NCBI GenBank assembly: GCA_965659595.1
Contig: CBFHWN010000022.1
Location: forward strand, 1-29,697
Origin: Casp-actino8 sp965659595
GTDB lineage: Bacteria > Actinomycetota > Acidimicrobiia > Acidimicrobiales > Ilumatobacteraceae
Length of the DNA: 29,697 nt
Reading direction: 5' to 3'
The translations under genes were made by a program, and so were the position numbers. A model generated the notes under the pieces. It did no database searches. It was not told where the DNA came from and worked only from the letters and a program-made list of their open reading frames with translations. Shown here one piece after another: positions 1 to 7,028 of this stretch. Positions within the stretch are counted from its first letter, which is position 1. Each line of letters starts with the position of its first letter.

Positions 1-107
1 GAGGGGTCGTGGTCGATCACGACCTCCTGGCCTGACGTCTCGTCGACCTGAAAACCTCCATCGGAGAGTGGGCCGAGCCGTTCGGCCAGGTAGTGTCGCT
101 AATCGCT
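1..107. other. Window-edge stretch upstream of rplU
   Basis: No complete gene is visible here. One forward frame ends in a stop at 33-35 and another at 49-51, so the 3' end of an upstream gene may lie here (an RNase E/G gene often precedes rplU in actinobacteria), but too few codons remain to identify it. Bases 3-26 can fold into a hairpin: 5-12 pairs with 17-24 around a TCGA loop. It has no T-run, so it is not a clear intrinsic terminator. Confidence 0.4.
91..96 (+). promoter_or_regulatory. Possible -10 box (TAGTGT) of rplU-rpmA
   Basis: The hexamer TAGTGT fits TANNNT and ends 11 bases before the rplU ATG, slightly farther than the 6-8 bases seen at other genes in this window. There is no convincing Shine-Dalgarno sequence before the ATG. 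No good -35 is visible. Weak call. Confidence 0.3.
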
Positions 108-419
108 ATGTACGCAGTCATCGCTACCGGAGGCAAGCAGGTCCGTGTGACCCAGGGTCAGCAGGTGCATGTCGAATTGCTCGGAGCCGATCACGGCGCC
201 GACGTCGACTTCACACCGGTGCTCCTGGTCGACGGCGACACCGTCCTCGCCACACCTGACCAACTCGCCAAGGCCAAAGTGCAGGGCCGTATCGTCGGCT
301 CTGCGTCGGGGCCCAAGATCAACGGTTTCACGTACAAGCGTCGTACCAACCAGCGTCGTCGGTACGGACATCGTCAGAAGTATCAGGTCGTCGAGATCAC
401 CTCGATCGCGAAAGGCTGA
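108..419 (+). CDS. rplU: 50S ribosomal protein L21
   Basis: Structural protein of the large ribosomal subunit that binds 23S rRNA. The product is 103 residues, the usual L21 length. It opens with the family signature MYAVIATGGKQ and ends with the basic rRNA-binding stretch rich in KRR and GHRQ (residues about 74-95). A GTG lies 15 bases upstream in frame, but the ATG at 108 is chosen because family members begin exactly at MYAVI. rpmA follows after 3 bases, the nearly universal L21-L27 order. obgE lies further downstream, as is common, but dgt is inserted between them on the opposite strand. Identification is by recognised sequence and context. Confidence 0.97.
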   Translation: MYAVIATGGKQVRVTQGQQVHVELLGADHGADVDFTPVLLVDGDTVLATPDQLAKAKVQGRIVGSASGPKINGFTYKRRTNQRRRYGHRQKYQVVEITSIAKG

Positions 420-422
420 GTC

Positions 423-677
423 ATGTCGAAGACCAAAGGTGGCGGTTCAACACGTAACGGGCGCGATTCCAATGCGCAGCGCCTCGGCGTGAAGGTTTTC
501 TCCGGAACTCAAGTGACTGCGGGAACGATCGTCGTTCGCCAGCGAGGCACCAAGTTTCATCCCGGCAAGAACGTCGGACGCGGCGGTGACGACACGTTGT
601 TCGCCCTCGTCGACGGAGCCGTGAAGTTCGGTGAACGTCGTGGCCGACGTGTCGTCGACATCCTTCCGGCAGACTGA
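423..677 (+). CDS. rpmA: 50S ribosomal protein L27
   Basis: Large-subunit ribosomal protein whose N-terminal tail reaches the peptidyl-transferase centre. The 84-residue product starts MSKTKGGGSTRNGRDS, with the typical GSTRNGRDS core and the later GTKFHPGKNVGRGGDDTLFA segment. There is no Firmicutes-type N-terminal pro-peptide, so it needs no processing beyond Met removal. The purine-rich GAAAGG about 8 bases before the ATG, overlapping the end of rplU, can serve as ribosome-binding site. The ATG lies 3 bases after the rplU stop, so translation of the two is probably coupled. Confidence 0.97.
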   Translation: MSKTKGGGSTRNGRDSNAQRLGVKVFSGTQVTAGTIVVRQRGTKFHPGKNVGRGGDDTLFALVDGAVKFGERRGRRVVDILPAD

Positions 678-704
678 TCTCGTCGAGACGTCGAGAGACG
701 TCGT

Positions 705-1838
705 TCAGATGTCGAACCCGCGTGGGAGTTTGTGCAGCGGGTAATCGAGCAGGGTGATCCCCTGGCGGCACGCATACCGATCTGTCATGCCCGCTACGTA
801 GGCGACCGCCGCTGAGACCGCCTCTGTCGAACCCGGTACCAGGTCGACGTCGTCGGGCAGGAGACGGGGCGCGCTGATGTAGTGCTCCACCAGAGCCCGT
901 AGTAGGTCGACCACCCGAGCGGCCTGATCGCGGCTCGCCGATCGGAGATACACCTCGTCGTAGTTGAAACGCCGAAACGCGGCCAACGCCTCGGCCACGT
1001 CGGGTTCCATACCGATACGTCCGGTGGCGGCCGTGGCGGCGATCATCGATCGGATGAAGGCGCTCAACTGACTCTGGCGAGTGGTGCCGCACAGCGAGCG
1101 GACGTTGCCGGGGAGCTCACCTGGATCCACGACGTGCGAGGCGACCGCATCTTCGAAGTCGTGGCACACGTAGGCAATGCGATCGGCCCAGCTGACGACC
1201 TCACCCTCCGGTGTTGCTGGTGCCGGGCGACTCCACGAATGGTTTCGGATTCCGTCGAGGGTCTCGAGACACAAATTCAAGGGAACGAGGGTGACGTCGG
1301 CGCCCCACACGGCGTGATCGAAACCTTCGTCGACGTAGGGCGACAACGCGTCTTCACTCGCGTGCCCGCCGGGGCCGTGACCGCAGTCGTGACCGAGGGC
1401 GATTGCTTCGGTGAGAGCTACGTTCAGTCCGAGCGGGCGAGCGACTGACACAGCCACCTGGGCCACCTCGAGGGCATGAGTCAGGCGGGTTCGCTGATGA
1501 TCGTCGGGGAAGACGAACACCTGTGTTTTGCCGGCCAGACGTCGAAACGATGTGGCGTGCAGGATGCGGTCGCGGTCGCGCTCGAAGCAGGTGCGGTACG
1601 GATCGGGCTCTTCGGGGATCGCGCGTCGACCGGCTCCGGTGGAACGAGTGGCGAGGCGCGCCAACTGCTGGTCGAGGAGATCTTCACGACTCTGGCGATC
1701 GATGGCCCGTGCGTCGCCACTGCCGGCCCACGAGTCGGCATGGGCGACGACGATCGAGTCGGACTGATTCCCGGCCATGGTGCTCGCCCAGCGTTCGGCG
1801 CGTTCGGCGAGATCGTCACGGGAATCGTCACTCGTCAC
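705..1838 (-). CDS. dgt: Deoxyguanosinetriphosphate triphosphohydrolase-like HD protein
   Basis: Predicted dNTP triphosphohydrolase that releases tripolyphosphate from dNTPs and so trims the nucleotide pool. The 377-residue product carries the HD metal site: His121 in the RLTHALEV segment, His150-Asp151 in ALGHDCGHGPGGHA, the IRNHSW block and a later SWADRIAYVCHD block that supplies the last Asp. The glycine-rich GHGPGGHASE differs from the more usual GHPPFGHAGE, but all metal ligands remain. I chose the GTG at 1838 over longer starts because a TAACCT -10 box lies 7 bases before it; a longer reading would run into obgE. The ATG encoding residue 21 is an alternative. It is divergent from obgE with a 58-base gap and breaks the usual rpmA-obgE linkage. 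Substrate range cannot be read from sequence. Confidence 0.9.
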   Translation of the reverse strand: MTSDDSRDDLAERAERWASTMAGNQSDSIVVAHADSWAGSGDARAIDRQSREDLLDQQLARLATRSTGAGRRAIPEEPDPYRTCFERDRDRILHATSFRRLAGKTQVFVFPDDHQRTRLTHALEVAQVAVSVARPLGLNVALTEAIALGHDCGHGPGGHASEDALSPYVDEGFDHAVWGADVTLVPLNLCLETLDGIRNHSWSRPAPATPEGEVVSWADRIAYVCHDFEDAVASHVVDPGELPGNVRSLCGTTRQSQLSAFIRSMIAATAATGRIGMEPDVAEALAAFRRFNYDEVYLRSASRDQAARVVDLLRALVEHYISAPRLLPDDVDLVPGSTEAVSAAVAYVAGMTDRYACRQGITLLDYPLHKLPRGFDI

Positions 1839-1845
1839 GGGAACC

Positions 1846-1851
1846 AGGTTA
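1846..1851 (-). promoter_or_regulatory. Leaderless-type -10 box (TAACCT) of dgt
   Basis: Reading the minus strand, TAACCT is followed by GGTTCCC (7 bases) and then the GTG start. No Shine-Dalgarno sequence fits between them, so transcription would start at or next to the GTG. The same spacing recurs at other genes in this window. Confidence 0.5.
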
Positions 1852-1881
1852 TGACGGGGGTGTGCCAGTCGTTCGTGCCAG

Positions 1882-1887
1882 TAACTT
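1882..1887 (+). promoter_or_regulatory. Putative -10 box (TAACTT) of obgE
   Basis: TAACTT fits TANNNT and lies 9 bases before the obgE ATG, with no clear Shine-Dalgarno sequence between. A short or absent leader is implied. It sits back-to-back with the dgt promoter within 58 bases. Confidence 0.4.
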
Positions 1888-1896
1888 GAGAATCTC

Positions 1897-3147
1897 ATGA
1901 GCCAATTCGTCGACGAGTGCCAACTGAACGTGCGCGCTGGCGACGGAGGGGCCGGATGCGTGTCGTTCCGCCGTGAAGGTCCGGTGGCCATGGGTGGCCC
2001 GAACGGAGGAGACGGCGGTCGCGGCGGCGACATCTGGCTGGTGGCCGATCGCAACGTGGCGTCATTGCTCGCCTTTCGAGATCATCCTCACCGCACGGCC
2101 GGCAGCGGCGTTCATGGCAAAGGAAAGGATCTGCACGGACGTCGGGGCGAAACCCTGGAGGTGACGGTGCCCGAGGGGACGGTCGTGCGTGACATGTACT
2201 CAGGTGAGATCCTCGCCGATCTCGCGAACCACGGGGACAAGTGGTTGGCCGCCCACGGCGGTCGCGGCGGGCGAGGCAATGCTCGTTTCCTCACGAATCG
2301 TCGTCGGGCCCCGAGTTTCGCCGAACAAGGTGAGCACGGAGAAGAACGCTGGCTGAAACTCGAGTTGAAGCTGCTCGCCGACGTCGCACTGGTCGGATTT
2401 CCGAACGCCGGTAAGAGCACGTTGATCAGTGTGATCTCGGCCGCCAAGCCCAAGATCGCCGACTATCCGTTCACGACGCTGGAACCGAACCTCGGGGTCG
2501 TTCGTTTCGACGATGGCGCCGAATTCGTCGTGGCCGATATCCCCGGCCTCATCGAGGGGGCGGCCGAAGGACGCGGACTCGGTCATCGCTTCTTACGTCA
2601 CGTCGAGCGGGCGCGAGTCCTGTGCATTCTCGTCGATTTGGCGCCGATCGACGAGACGTCCCCCGACGATCAAGTGCGCATCCTGCTCGACGAACTGGGG
2701 GAGTACGACCCTGAACTCCTGGCCCGTCCGCGAGTGATCGTGGGTACCAAGACCGACATGGCCGACCCCGAATCGGTGGCGGTATGGGACGGCCCGGTGA
2801 TCTCGTCCATCACCCATCAGGGGGTACGCGAACTGGTGGGTCGCTTGGCGTCGCTCGTTCATGAAGCCCGTGAGGCCGAACCCGAGACCGAAGGTCGGGT
2901 GATCCTGCGACCGGAATCCGACGCGGCGTGGGTCGAGCGAGTTGGGAACGAAGAATGGCGCGTCCACGGGCGCAAAGTACTGCGTGCAGTTCATCTGAAC
3001 GATGTGACCACTCCCGACGCCCTGTCGTACATCGACGAACGTTTGGCGAAGTTGGGCGTCCCGAGGCTGCTGTCCCGAGCAGGTGTCGCGGAAGGCGACG
3101 TCGTCTGGATCGGCACGTTTTCCTTCGACTACCACCGCGACATCTGA
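1897..3147 (+). CDS. obgE: GTPase Obg/CgtA
   Basis: Essential GTPase that acts in late assembly of the 50S subunit and links growth to nutrient state. The 416-residue product shows all three Obg parts. The first is a glycine-rich Obg fold (residues 1 to about 158, with repeated GGDGG-type turns). The second is a G domain with P-loop GFPNAGKS near residue 167, switch II DIPGLIEGA and the SSI-type G5. The third is a C-terminal OCT domain (about 325-410). The base-specificity motif reads GTKTDM rather than the textbook NKxD; the TKxD form occurs in other GTPases. The ATG at 1897 gives the canonical N-terminus with FVDECQLNVRAGDGG. proB follows after a 53-base gap that holds its own promoter. Confidence 0.96.
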   Translation: MSQFVDECQLNVRAGDGGAGCVSFRREGPVAMGGPNGGDGGRGGDIWLVADRNVASLLAFRDHPHRTAGSGVHGKGKDLHGRRGETLEVTVPEGTVVRDMYSGEILADLANHGDKWLAAHGGRGGRGNARFLTNRRRAPSFAEQGEHGEERWLKLELKLLADVALVGFPNAGKSTLISVISAAKPKIADYPFTTLEPNLGVVRFDDGAEFVVADIPGLIEGAAEGRGLGHRFLRHVERARVLCILVDLAPIDETSPDDQVRILLDELGEYDPELLARPRVIVGTKTDMADPESVAVWDGPVISSITHQGVRELVGRLASLVHEAREAEPETEGRVILRPESDAAWVERVGNEEWRVHGRKVLRAVHLNDVTTPDALSYIDERLAKLGVPRLLSRAGVAEGDVVWIGTFSFDYHRDI

Positions 3148-3187
3148 CGCGGCCCGAAACAATCGCTCCTCGGCCTGATCGGTGTCG

Positions 3188-3193
3188 TATCGT
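3188..3193 (+). promoter_or_regulatory. Leaderless-type -10 box (TATCGT) of proB
   Basis: TATCGT is followed by GTCGACG (7 bases) and then ATG. Nothing resembling AGGAGG lies before the ATG, so the hexamer best explains expression as a leaderless mRNA. It also selects the ATG at 3201 over longer readings. Confidence 0.55.
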
Positions 3194-3200
3194 GTCGACG

Positions 3201-4325
3201 ATGTCGACAGACTCTTCCACTTCGACGCGTGAGCGTTTGCGCGTCATCGTGAAGATCGGGACGTCATCATTGACGGACGATCGAGGTGTGATCTCGCGCG
3301 ACATGATTGCCTCGGTCTGCCGACAGGTCGCATCTCTTCGTCACGACGGACACGAAGTCGTCCTGGTGTCGTCGGGTGCGGTGGCAGCGGGAGTTGCGGC
3401 GCTCGATCTATCGAGTCGGCCGAGTGACGTTCAGACCCTTCAAGCGTTGGCCGCAGTCGGCCAGAGTCGCCTGATGGAGGTCTACAACGTCGAGTTCCAT
3501 GCGGTCGGACTCGTCGCGGCTCAAGTTCTGCTCGTTCCGAACGACTTCGTCGACCGACAGCAGTATCTGCATGCACGAGCCACTCTCGAGCGACTCCTCG
3601 ACATCGGATGCGTCCCCGTGATCAACGAGAACGACGCGATCGCCGCCGACGAAATCCGTTTCGGAGACAACGATCGGATCGCTGCGCTGCTGTCGCATCT
3701 CTTGCGCGCCGACGTCCTCGTTCTGCTCACCGACATCGACGGGCTCTACACCGCCGATCCGCGACGTGATCCCTCCGCTGCTCTCGTCCCCGAGGTGTCG
3801 GCCGGCGATCCGCTGCTCAGTGTGTCGGCCGGTGTGACCGGGACGAGTCGAGGCAGCGGGGGAATGGCATCCAAGATGGCTGCGGCCCGCATCGCCTCGG
3901 CATCAGGAGTCCGCACTGTCATCGCCCGGGCCACGATCGACGACGTCGTGCGTCGTGCTGTCGACCGTCACGACCTCGTCGGGACGACCTTCCTCGGCTC
4001 CGACCGCCAGTATTCGGCGCGCCAGCTCTGGCTTGCGCACGCGAGTGAGGTGGTCGGCTCGGTGGTGGTCGACGCCGGAGCCGAACGCGCGCTCGTCGAC
4101 CGCAACGGGTCTCTCCTCCCGGCCGGTGTGGTGGCGGTGCGCGGTGAATTCGAGGAAGCCGACACGATCGAGTTGGTCAACGAAGCCGGTCGAGTGGTTG
4201 CCCGAGGAGCCGCGACCATGACGTCGAAGCAAGCACGAGCCTCGCGAGGTCGTCGCACCTTCGAACTCGACGACTCGACACCGAGAGTGGTCGTTCATCG
4301 CGACGACATGGTCGTCTTCGGCTGA
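3201..4325 (+). CDS. proB: Glutamate 5-kinase
   Basis: Catalyses the first step of proline synthesis, ATP-dependent phosphorylation of glutamate to glutamyl 5-phosphate, in the cytoplasm. The 374-residue product has an amino-acid kinase domain: VIVKIGTSSL at about residue 14, VLVSSGAVAAG, VINENDAIAADEIRFGDND, LLTDIDGLYTADP and GSGGMASKMAAA. A C-terminal PUA domain follows (about 280-370, with GVVAVRGEF). The length is close to the usual 367. The upstream in-frame extension overlaps obgE and is rejected. proA, its usual partner, is not next: the gene is followed on the opposite strand by murJ, so proA is either elsewhere in the genome or outside this window. Confidence 0.95.
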   Translation: MSTDSSTSTRERLRVIVKIGTSSLTDDRGVISRDMIASVCRQVASLRHDGHEVVLVSSGAVAAGVAALDLSSRPSDVQTLQALAAVGQSRLMEVYNVEFHAVGLVAAQVLLVPNDFVDRQQYLHARATLERLLDIGCVPVINENDAIAADEIRFGDNDRIAALLSHLLRADVLVLLTDIDGLYTADPRRDPSAALVPEVSAGDPLLSVSAGVTGTSRGSGGMASKMAAARIASASGVRTVIARATIDDVVRRAVDRHDLVGTTFLGSDRQYSARQLWLAHASEVVGSVVVDAGAERALVDRNGSLLPAGVVAVRGEFEEADTIELVNEAGRVVARGAATMTSKQARASRGRRTFELDDSTPRVVVHRDDMVVFG

Positions 4326-4358
4326 GGGTTTCGGCTCGTCACCACAGCTTCGGTGGCG

Positions 4359-6023
4359 TCACTCCGGGTTCGAGGGATCGGCCGGAGTGATCTCCGAGGG
4401 ACGTAGGCGTCGACGCAAATTTCGGAGGTGTTCGATTTCGGGGGCCCGAAGCACTTGCAGGGCGCCGAGGTAGGTGATGACGCCGATGCCGGTGCCAGCG
4501 ATCAGTCGCAACACGGCCCCACCGCCGTCGTTGTCGCCGAAGGCTCGAACGGCGAGCCACACGATCGAACCCATGGCTGCACCGGCCACGACCGCCCGCA
4601 ACAATCCGGCGAGCACCTCGAAGGCCGGAAACGTCGGGACCTTGATGCGTAGAACGAAGAGGGTGACGATCGCTGCCGCGAGGTACGAGATGGCGAAAGC
4701 GAGGCCGAGTCCGAGAACATCGAACGGACCCACGAGAACGAAGGCGAGAACGATGTTGAGGGCGTTCTGACCGAGATTGATCACGAATGGAGTTCGCGTG
4801 TCCTGGTGGGCGTAGAAGCCACGTAGGGCGAACAAATAGATGGAGTAGCCAATGAGTCCAAGGGACAGGCCAGCCAGCGCACGTGAGGTGGTGTCGGCGG
4901 CCGATGCGTCGAATTGTCCGTGTTGGAGAAGCGCGCCAACGATCGGGCGAGCCAGGGCCAAGAACCCAAAGGCAGCCGGAATGGTGAGAATGCCGACCAG
5001 TCGAACCCCGAGGGCCGTCCGATCGACGAAGGCGTCGCGATCACGCCGGGCCACTGAGCGCGCCATCTCGGGGATGAAAGTGGTGGCGATGCTCATCGCC
5101 AGAAGTCCGTGGGGAAAGTAGAAAAAGGTGGAGGCCTTGGCGTAGGCGTCTTGGCCGCCACTTCCGGGAACGGCGAGATTTTTCACGATCACGACCGTGA
5201 CTTGGTTGGCGAGGACGTACCCGAACGTCCAACCCGACAGCGCGAAGAGTCGCTTCACCGCCGGATGGAACGGACGGAATCGGAAGCGGAAGTTCAAGCC
5301 GGCTTGGTGGATGGCGGGAAGGAGAACGAGCGCCTGTAGGGCGATTCCACCCGTGGCCCCGATTCCGAGCAGCCAGCGGAACGACGGGCTGTCGAGAACG
5401 TCCCGCAGAACTGGTGCATCACGATCGAGAAGGGTGGGTACGTAGAGAAGCGAGCAGATGATGACGACGTTGGCGAGCACGGGAGACCAGGCGGCGGCGA
5501 AGAAGCGACGTTGCGCGTTGAGAAGCGCTCCGAGGAGGGCGGCGATGCCGTAGAAGAAGATCTGCAGCAGGAAGATTCGGGTGAGCGCCGTCCCGACGGT
5601 CCGGAAGTCGTTGGCGTCGACGGCCGCATCGGGGCTCAGCGAGAAGATGCGAAAGATCCAGGGCGCGAACACGACGGCGATCGCCGTGATGACCGTGAGA
5701 GCGACGATGCTCACGCCGACCACCGATTCGGCGCCCTCGCGGTCGTCGTCTTCCAAGAGTCGGGTGAAAAGCGGGACGAGTGTCGCCGAGAGAACTCCAC
5801 CGAGGAGGAGCTCGTAGACGGCGTTCGGCGAGTTATTGGCACCGTCGTAGGCGTCGGCGAGGGCGGTTTGGCCGATCACGAATCCGAAGACGATCACCTT
5901 CAGCATTCCCGTCAGGCGGGACAGTCCCGTTCCGAGAGCGACGACGGCGTTCGACCTCAGGAGAGAATTCGAACCCTCGAGTTCGAGCCCGCGCGGAGAG
6001 GAGTCCTCGGTGGGGTCGGCCAT
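4359..6023 (-). CDS. murJ: Lipid II flippase MurJ (MviN family)
   Basis: Integral membrane protein that flips the peptidoglycan precursor lipid II to the outer leaflet. The 554-residue product is rich in hydrophobic helices (about 13-14 expected) and starts with a short acidic cytoplasmic tail. Family marks include the SLLRSNAVVALGTGLSRLTG opening, TALADAYDGANNSPN in helix 2 (cf. ADAFxxAfxiPN), and RRFFAAAWSPVLANVVII. There is no long C-terminal pseudokinase extension like mycobacterial MviN, only a short charged tail rich in Arg and Pro. It is convergent with proB (33-base gap) and divergent from the MoxR operon (114-base gap). Confidence 0.93.
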   Translation of the reverse strand: MADPTEDSSPRGLELEGSNSLLRSNAVVALGTGLSRLTGMLKVIVFGFVIGQTALADAYDGANNSPNAVYELLLGGVLSATLVPLFTRLLEDDDREGAESVVGVSIVALTVITAIAVVFAPWIFRIFSLSPDAAVDANDFRTVGTALTRIFLLQIFFYGIAALLGALLNAQRRFFAAAWSPVLANVVIICSLLYVPTLLDRDAPVLRDVLDSPSFRWLLGIGATGGIALQALVLLPAIHQAGLNFRFRFRPFHPAVKRLFALSGWTFGYVLANQVTVVIVKNLAVPGSGGQDAYAKASTFFYFPHGLLAMSIATTFIPEMARSVARRDRDAFVDRTALGVRLVGILTIPAAFGFLALARPIVGALLQHGQFDASAADTTSRALAGLSLGLIGYSIYLFALRGFYAHQDTRTPFVINLGQNALNIVLAFVLVGPFDVLGLGLAFAISYLAAAIVTLFVLRIKVPTFPAFEVLAGLLRAVVAGAAMGSIVWLAVRAFGDNDGGGAVLRLIAGTGIGVITYLGALQVLRAPEIEHLRNLRRRLRPSEITPADPSNPE

Positions 6024-6030
6024 CAGTGAC

Positions 6031-6036
6031 AGCGTA
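6031..6036 (-). promoter_or_regulatory. Leaderless-type -10 box (TACGCT) of murJ
   Basis: On the minus strand TACGCT is followed by GTCACTG (7 bases) and then the murJ ATG. There is no Shine-Dalgarno candidate. It is among the cleanest examples of the leaderless pattern in this window. Confidence 0.55.
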
Positions 6037-6100
6037 GATGTCGTCGGGAAGCGGCCCGGGTTTCCCAGTCATCGAGCCCGCTGCGTCGTCGGGCACCCAA

Positions 6101-6131
6101 TTGATGCCCTGAACAGGGCAACTTGTAGGGT
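6101..6131 (+). promoter_or_regulatory. Promoter of the MoxR operon
   Basis: A -35-like TTGATG (6101-6106) and a -10 TAGGGT (6126-6131) are separated by 19 bases. The -10 ends 6 bases before the ATG at 6138. The spacer holds the inverted repeat described separately. The AGGG inside the -10 could also act as a weak Shine-Dalgarno sequence, so the leaderless reading is less forced here than at murJ or proB. Confidence 0.5.
6105..6120. promoter_or_regulatory. Inverted repeat, candidate operator (TGCCCTG-AA-CAGGGCA)
   Basis: Two perfect 7-base arms flank AA. The element lies wholly between the -35-like and -10 boxes of the MoxR operon, overlapping two bases of the -35. That is the classic position for a repressor or a spacer-binding activator. 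It lies in the 114-base gap between murJ and the MoxR gene and is not coding. The cognate regulator is unknown and none is encoded next to it. Confidence 0.5.
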
Positions 6132-6137
6132 GAAATC

Positions 6138-7007
6138 ATGCAGCATCGCTTCGAATCGGTCCAACAGGTGCGTGACGGTCTTCGTGACGTGAACTATCTC
6201 GCGGACGACGGAATCGCGGGGGTGGCGTTTCTCGCCGACCGGTTGGGCAAGCCCGTCCTCGTGGAAGGTCCGGCCGGAACTGGCAAGACCCAGCTCGCGA
6301 AGAGCATCGCCGACCTCATCGGGGCGCGACTCATCCGGCTCCAGTGCTACGAGGGCCTCGACGAGTCGAAAGCGCTCTACGAGTGGAACTACAAAAAGCA
6401 GCTGCTGCGGATCCAGGCCGACAAGAACAGCGACTCCTGGAGTGAAGTCCACGACGACATCTTCAGTCGCGAGTTCCTTCTCACCCGTCCGCTGCTCGAG
6501 GCCATCAGTGCAAGTGATCCGGTCGTGCTGCTGATCGACGAAGTCGACCGAGTCGAAGTCGAGACCGAGGCGCTACTCCTCGAGATCCTTTCGGAGTACC
6601 AAGTGTCGATTCCCGAACTCGGAACCATCACGGCGACGCAGATTCCTCTCGTCTTCCTCACCTCGAACAACACGCGCGAGTTGTCGGAGGCATTGAAGCG
6701 CCGCTGCCTCTACTTGCACGTCGACTACCCGAGCATGGAGCGCGAGAAGGAGATCGTGCTCGCCAAGGTCGACGGGATCACCGAGCATCTGGCCGATCAG
6801 GTGGCTCGCATCGTGAGAAGTATCCGTCAGCTCGATCTGAAAAAGGCCCCGAGTGTCAGCGAAACCCTCGACTGGGCGCGAACTCTCCTTCTCCTCAATG
6901 CCGACACCGTCGACGTCGAGACGGCCAAGAGCACCCTCCACGTGCTCTTGAAGTACCAGACCGACATTGCGAAGGCGGCCAAGGAACTGTCGGTCGACCC
7001 GACCTGA
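6138..7007 (+). CDS. MoxR-family AAA+ ATPase
   Basis: Cytoplasmic AAA+ ATPase of the MoxR/CoxD type, a group that usually works with a VWA-domain protein as a chaperone for metalloenzyme assembly or complex remodelling. The 289-residue product shows Walker A GPAGTGKT near residue 48, Walker B VVLLIDEVDR near residue 130, sensor 1 LTSNNTRELSEALKRR and a small lid domain at the C-terminus. The VWA partner starts 22 bases after its stop, consistent with this pairing. No CO dehydrogenase or methanol dehydrogenase genes lie nearby, so the client is unknown. It is the first gene of a four-gene unit running to 10493. Confidence 0.9.
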   Translation: MQHRFESVQQVRDGLRDVNYLADDGIAGVAFLADRLGKPVLVEGPAGTGKTQLAKSIADLIGARLIRLQCYEGLDESKALYEWNYKKQLLRIQADKNSDSWSEVHDDIFSREFLLTRPLLEAISASDPVVLLIDEVDRVEVETEALLLEILSEYQVSIPELGTITATQIPLVFLTSNNTRELSEALKRRCLYLHVDYPSMEREKEIVLAKVDGITEHLADQVARIVRSIRQLDLKKAPSVSETLDWARTLLLLNADTVDVETAKSTLHVLLKYQTDIAKAAKELSVDPT

Positions 7008-7028
7008 CGCCGACGGTCTCGAAGCAAC

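Noticed and set aside
3..26. Hairpin at the left edge as intrinsic terminator of an upstream gene
   Set aside because: The stem is good but there is no T-run after it, and the upstream gene cannot be seen.
421..1092. Minus-strand open frame across rpmA and the end of dgt
   Set aside because: It lies over two well-supported genes, and its product is Arg-rich low complexity.
4342..4356. CCAC/GTGG hairpin between convergent proB and murJ as a terminator
   Set aside because: The stem has only four pairs, the loop is seven bases and there is no T-run.
5969..5986. TCGAAC-CCTCGA-GTTCGA inverted repeat, similar to an actinobacterial LexA box
   Set aside because: The spacer is 6 bases, not the 4 of the known box, and it lies within the murJ coding region away from any promoter.
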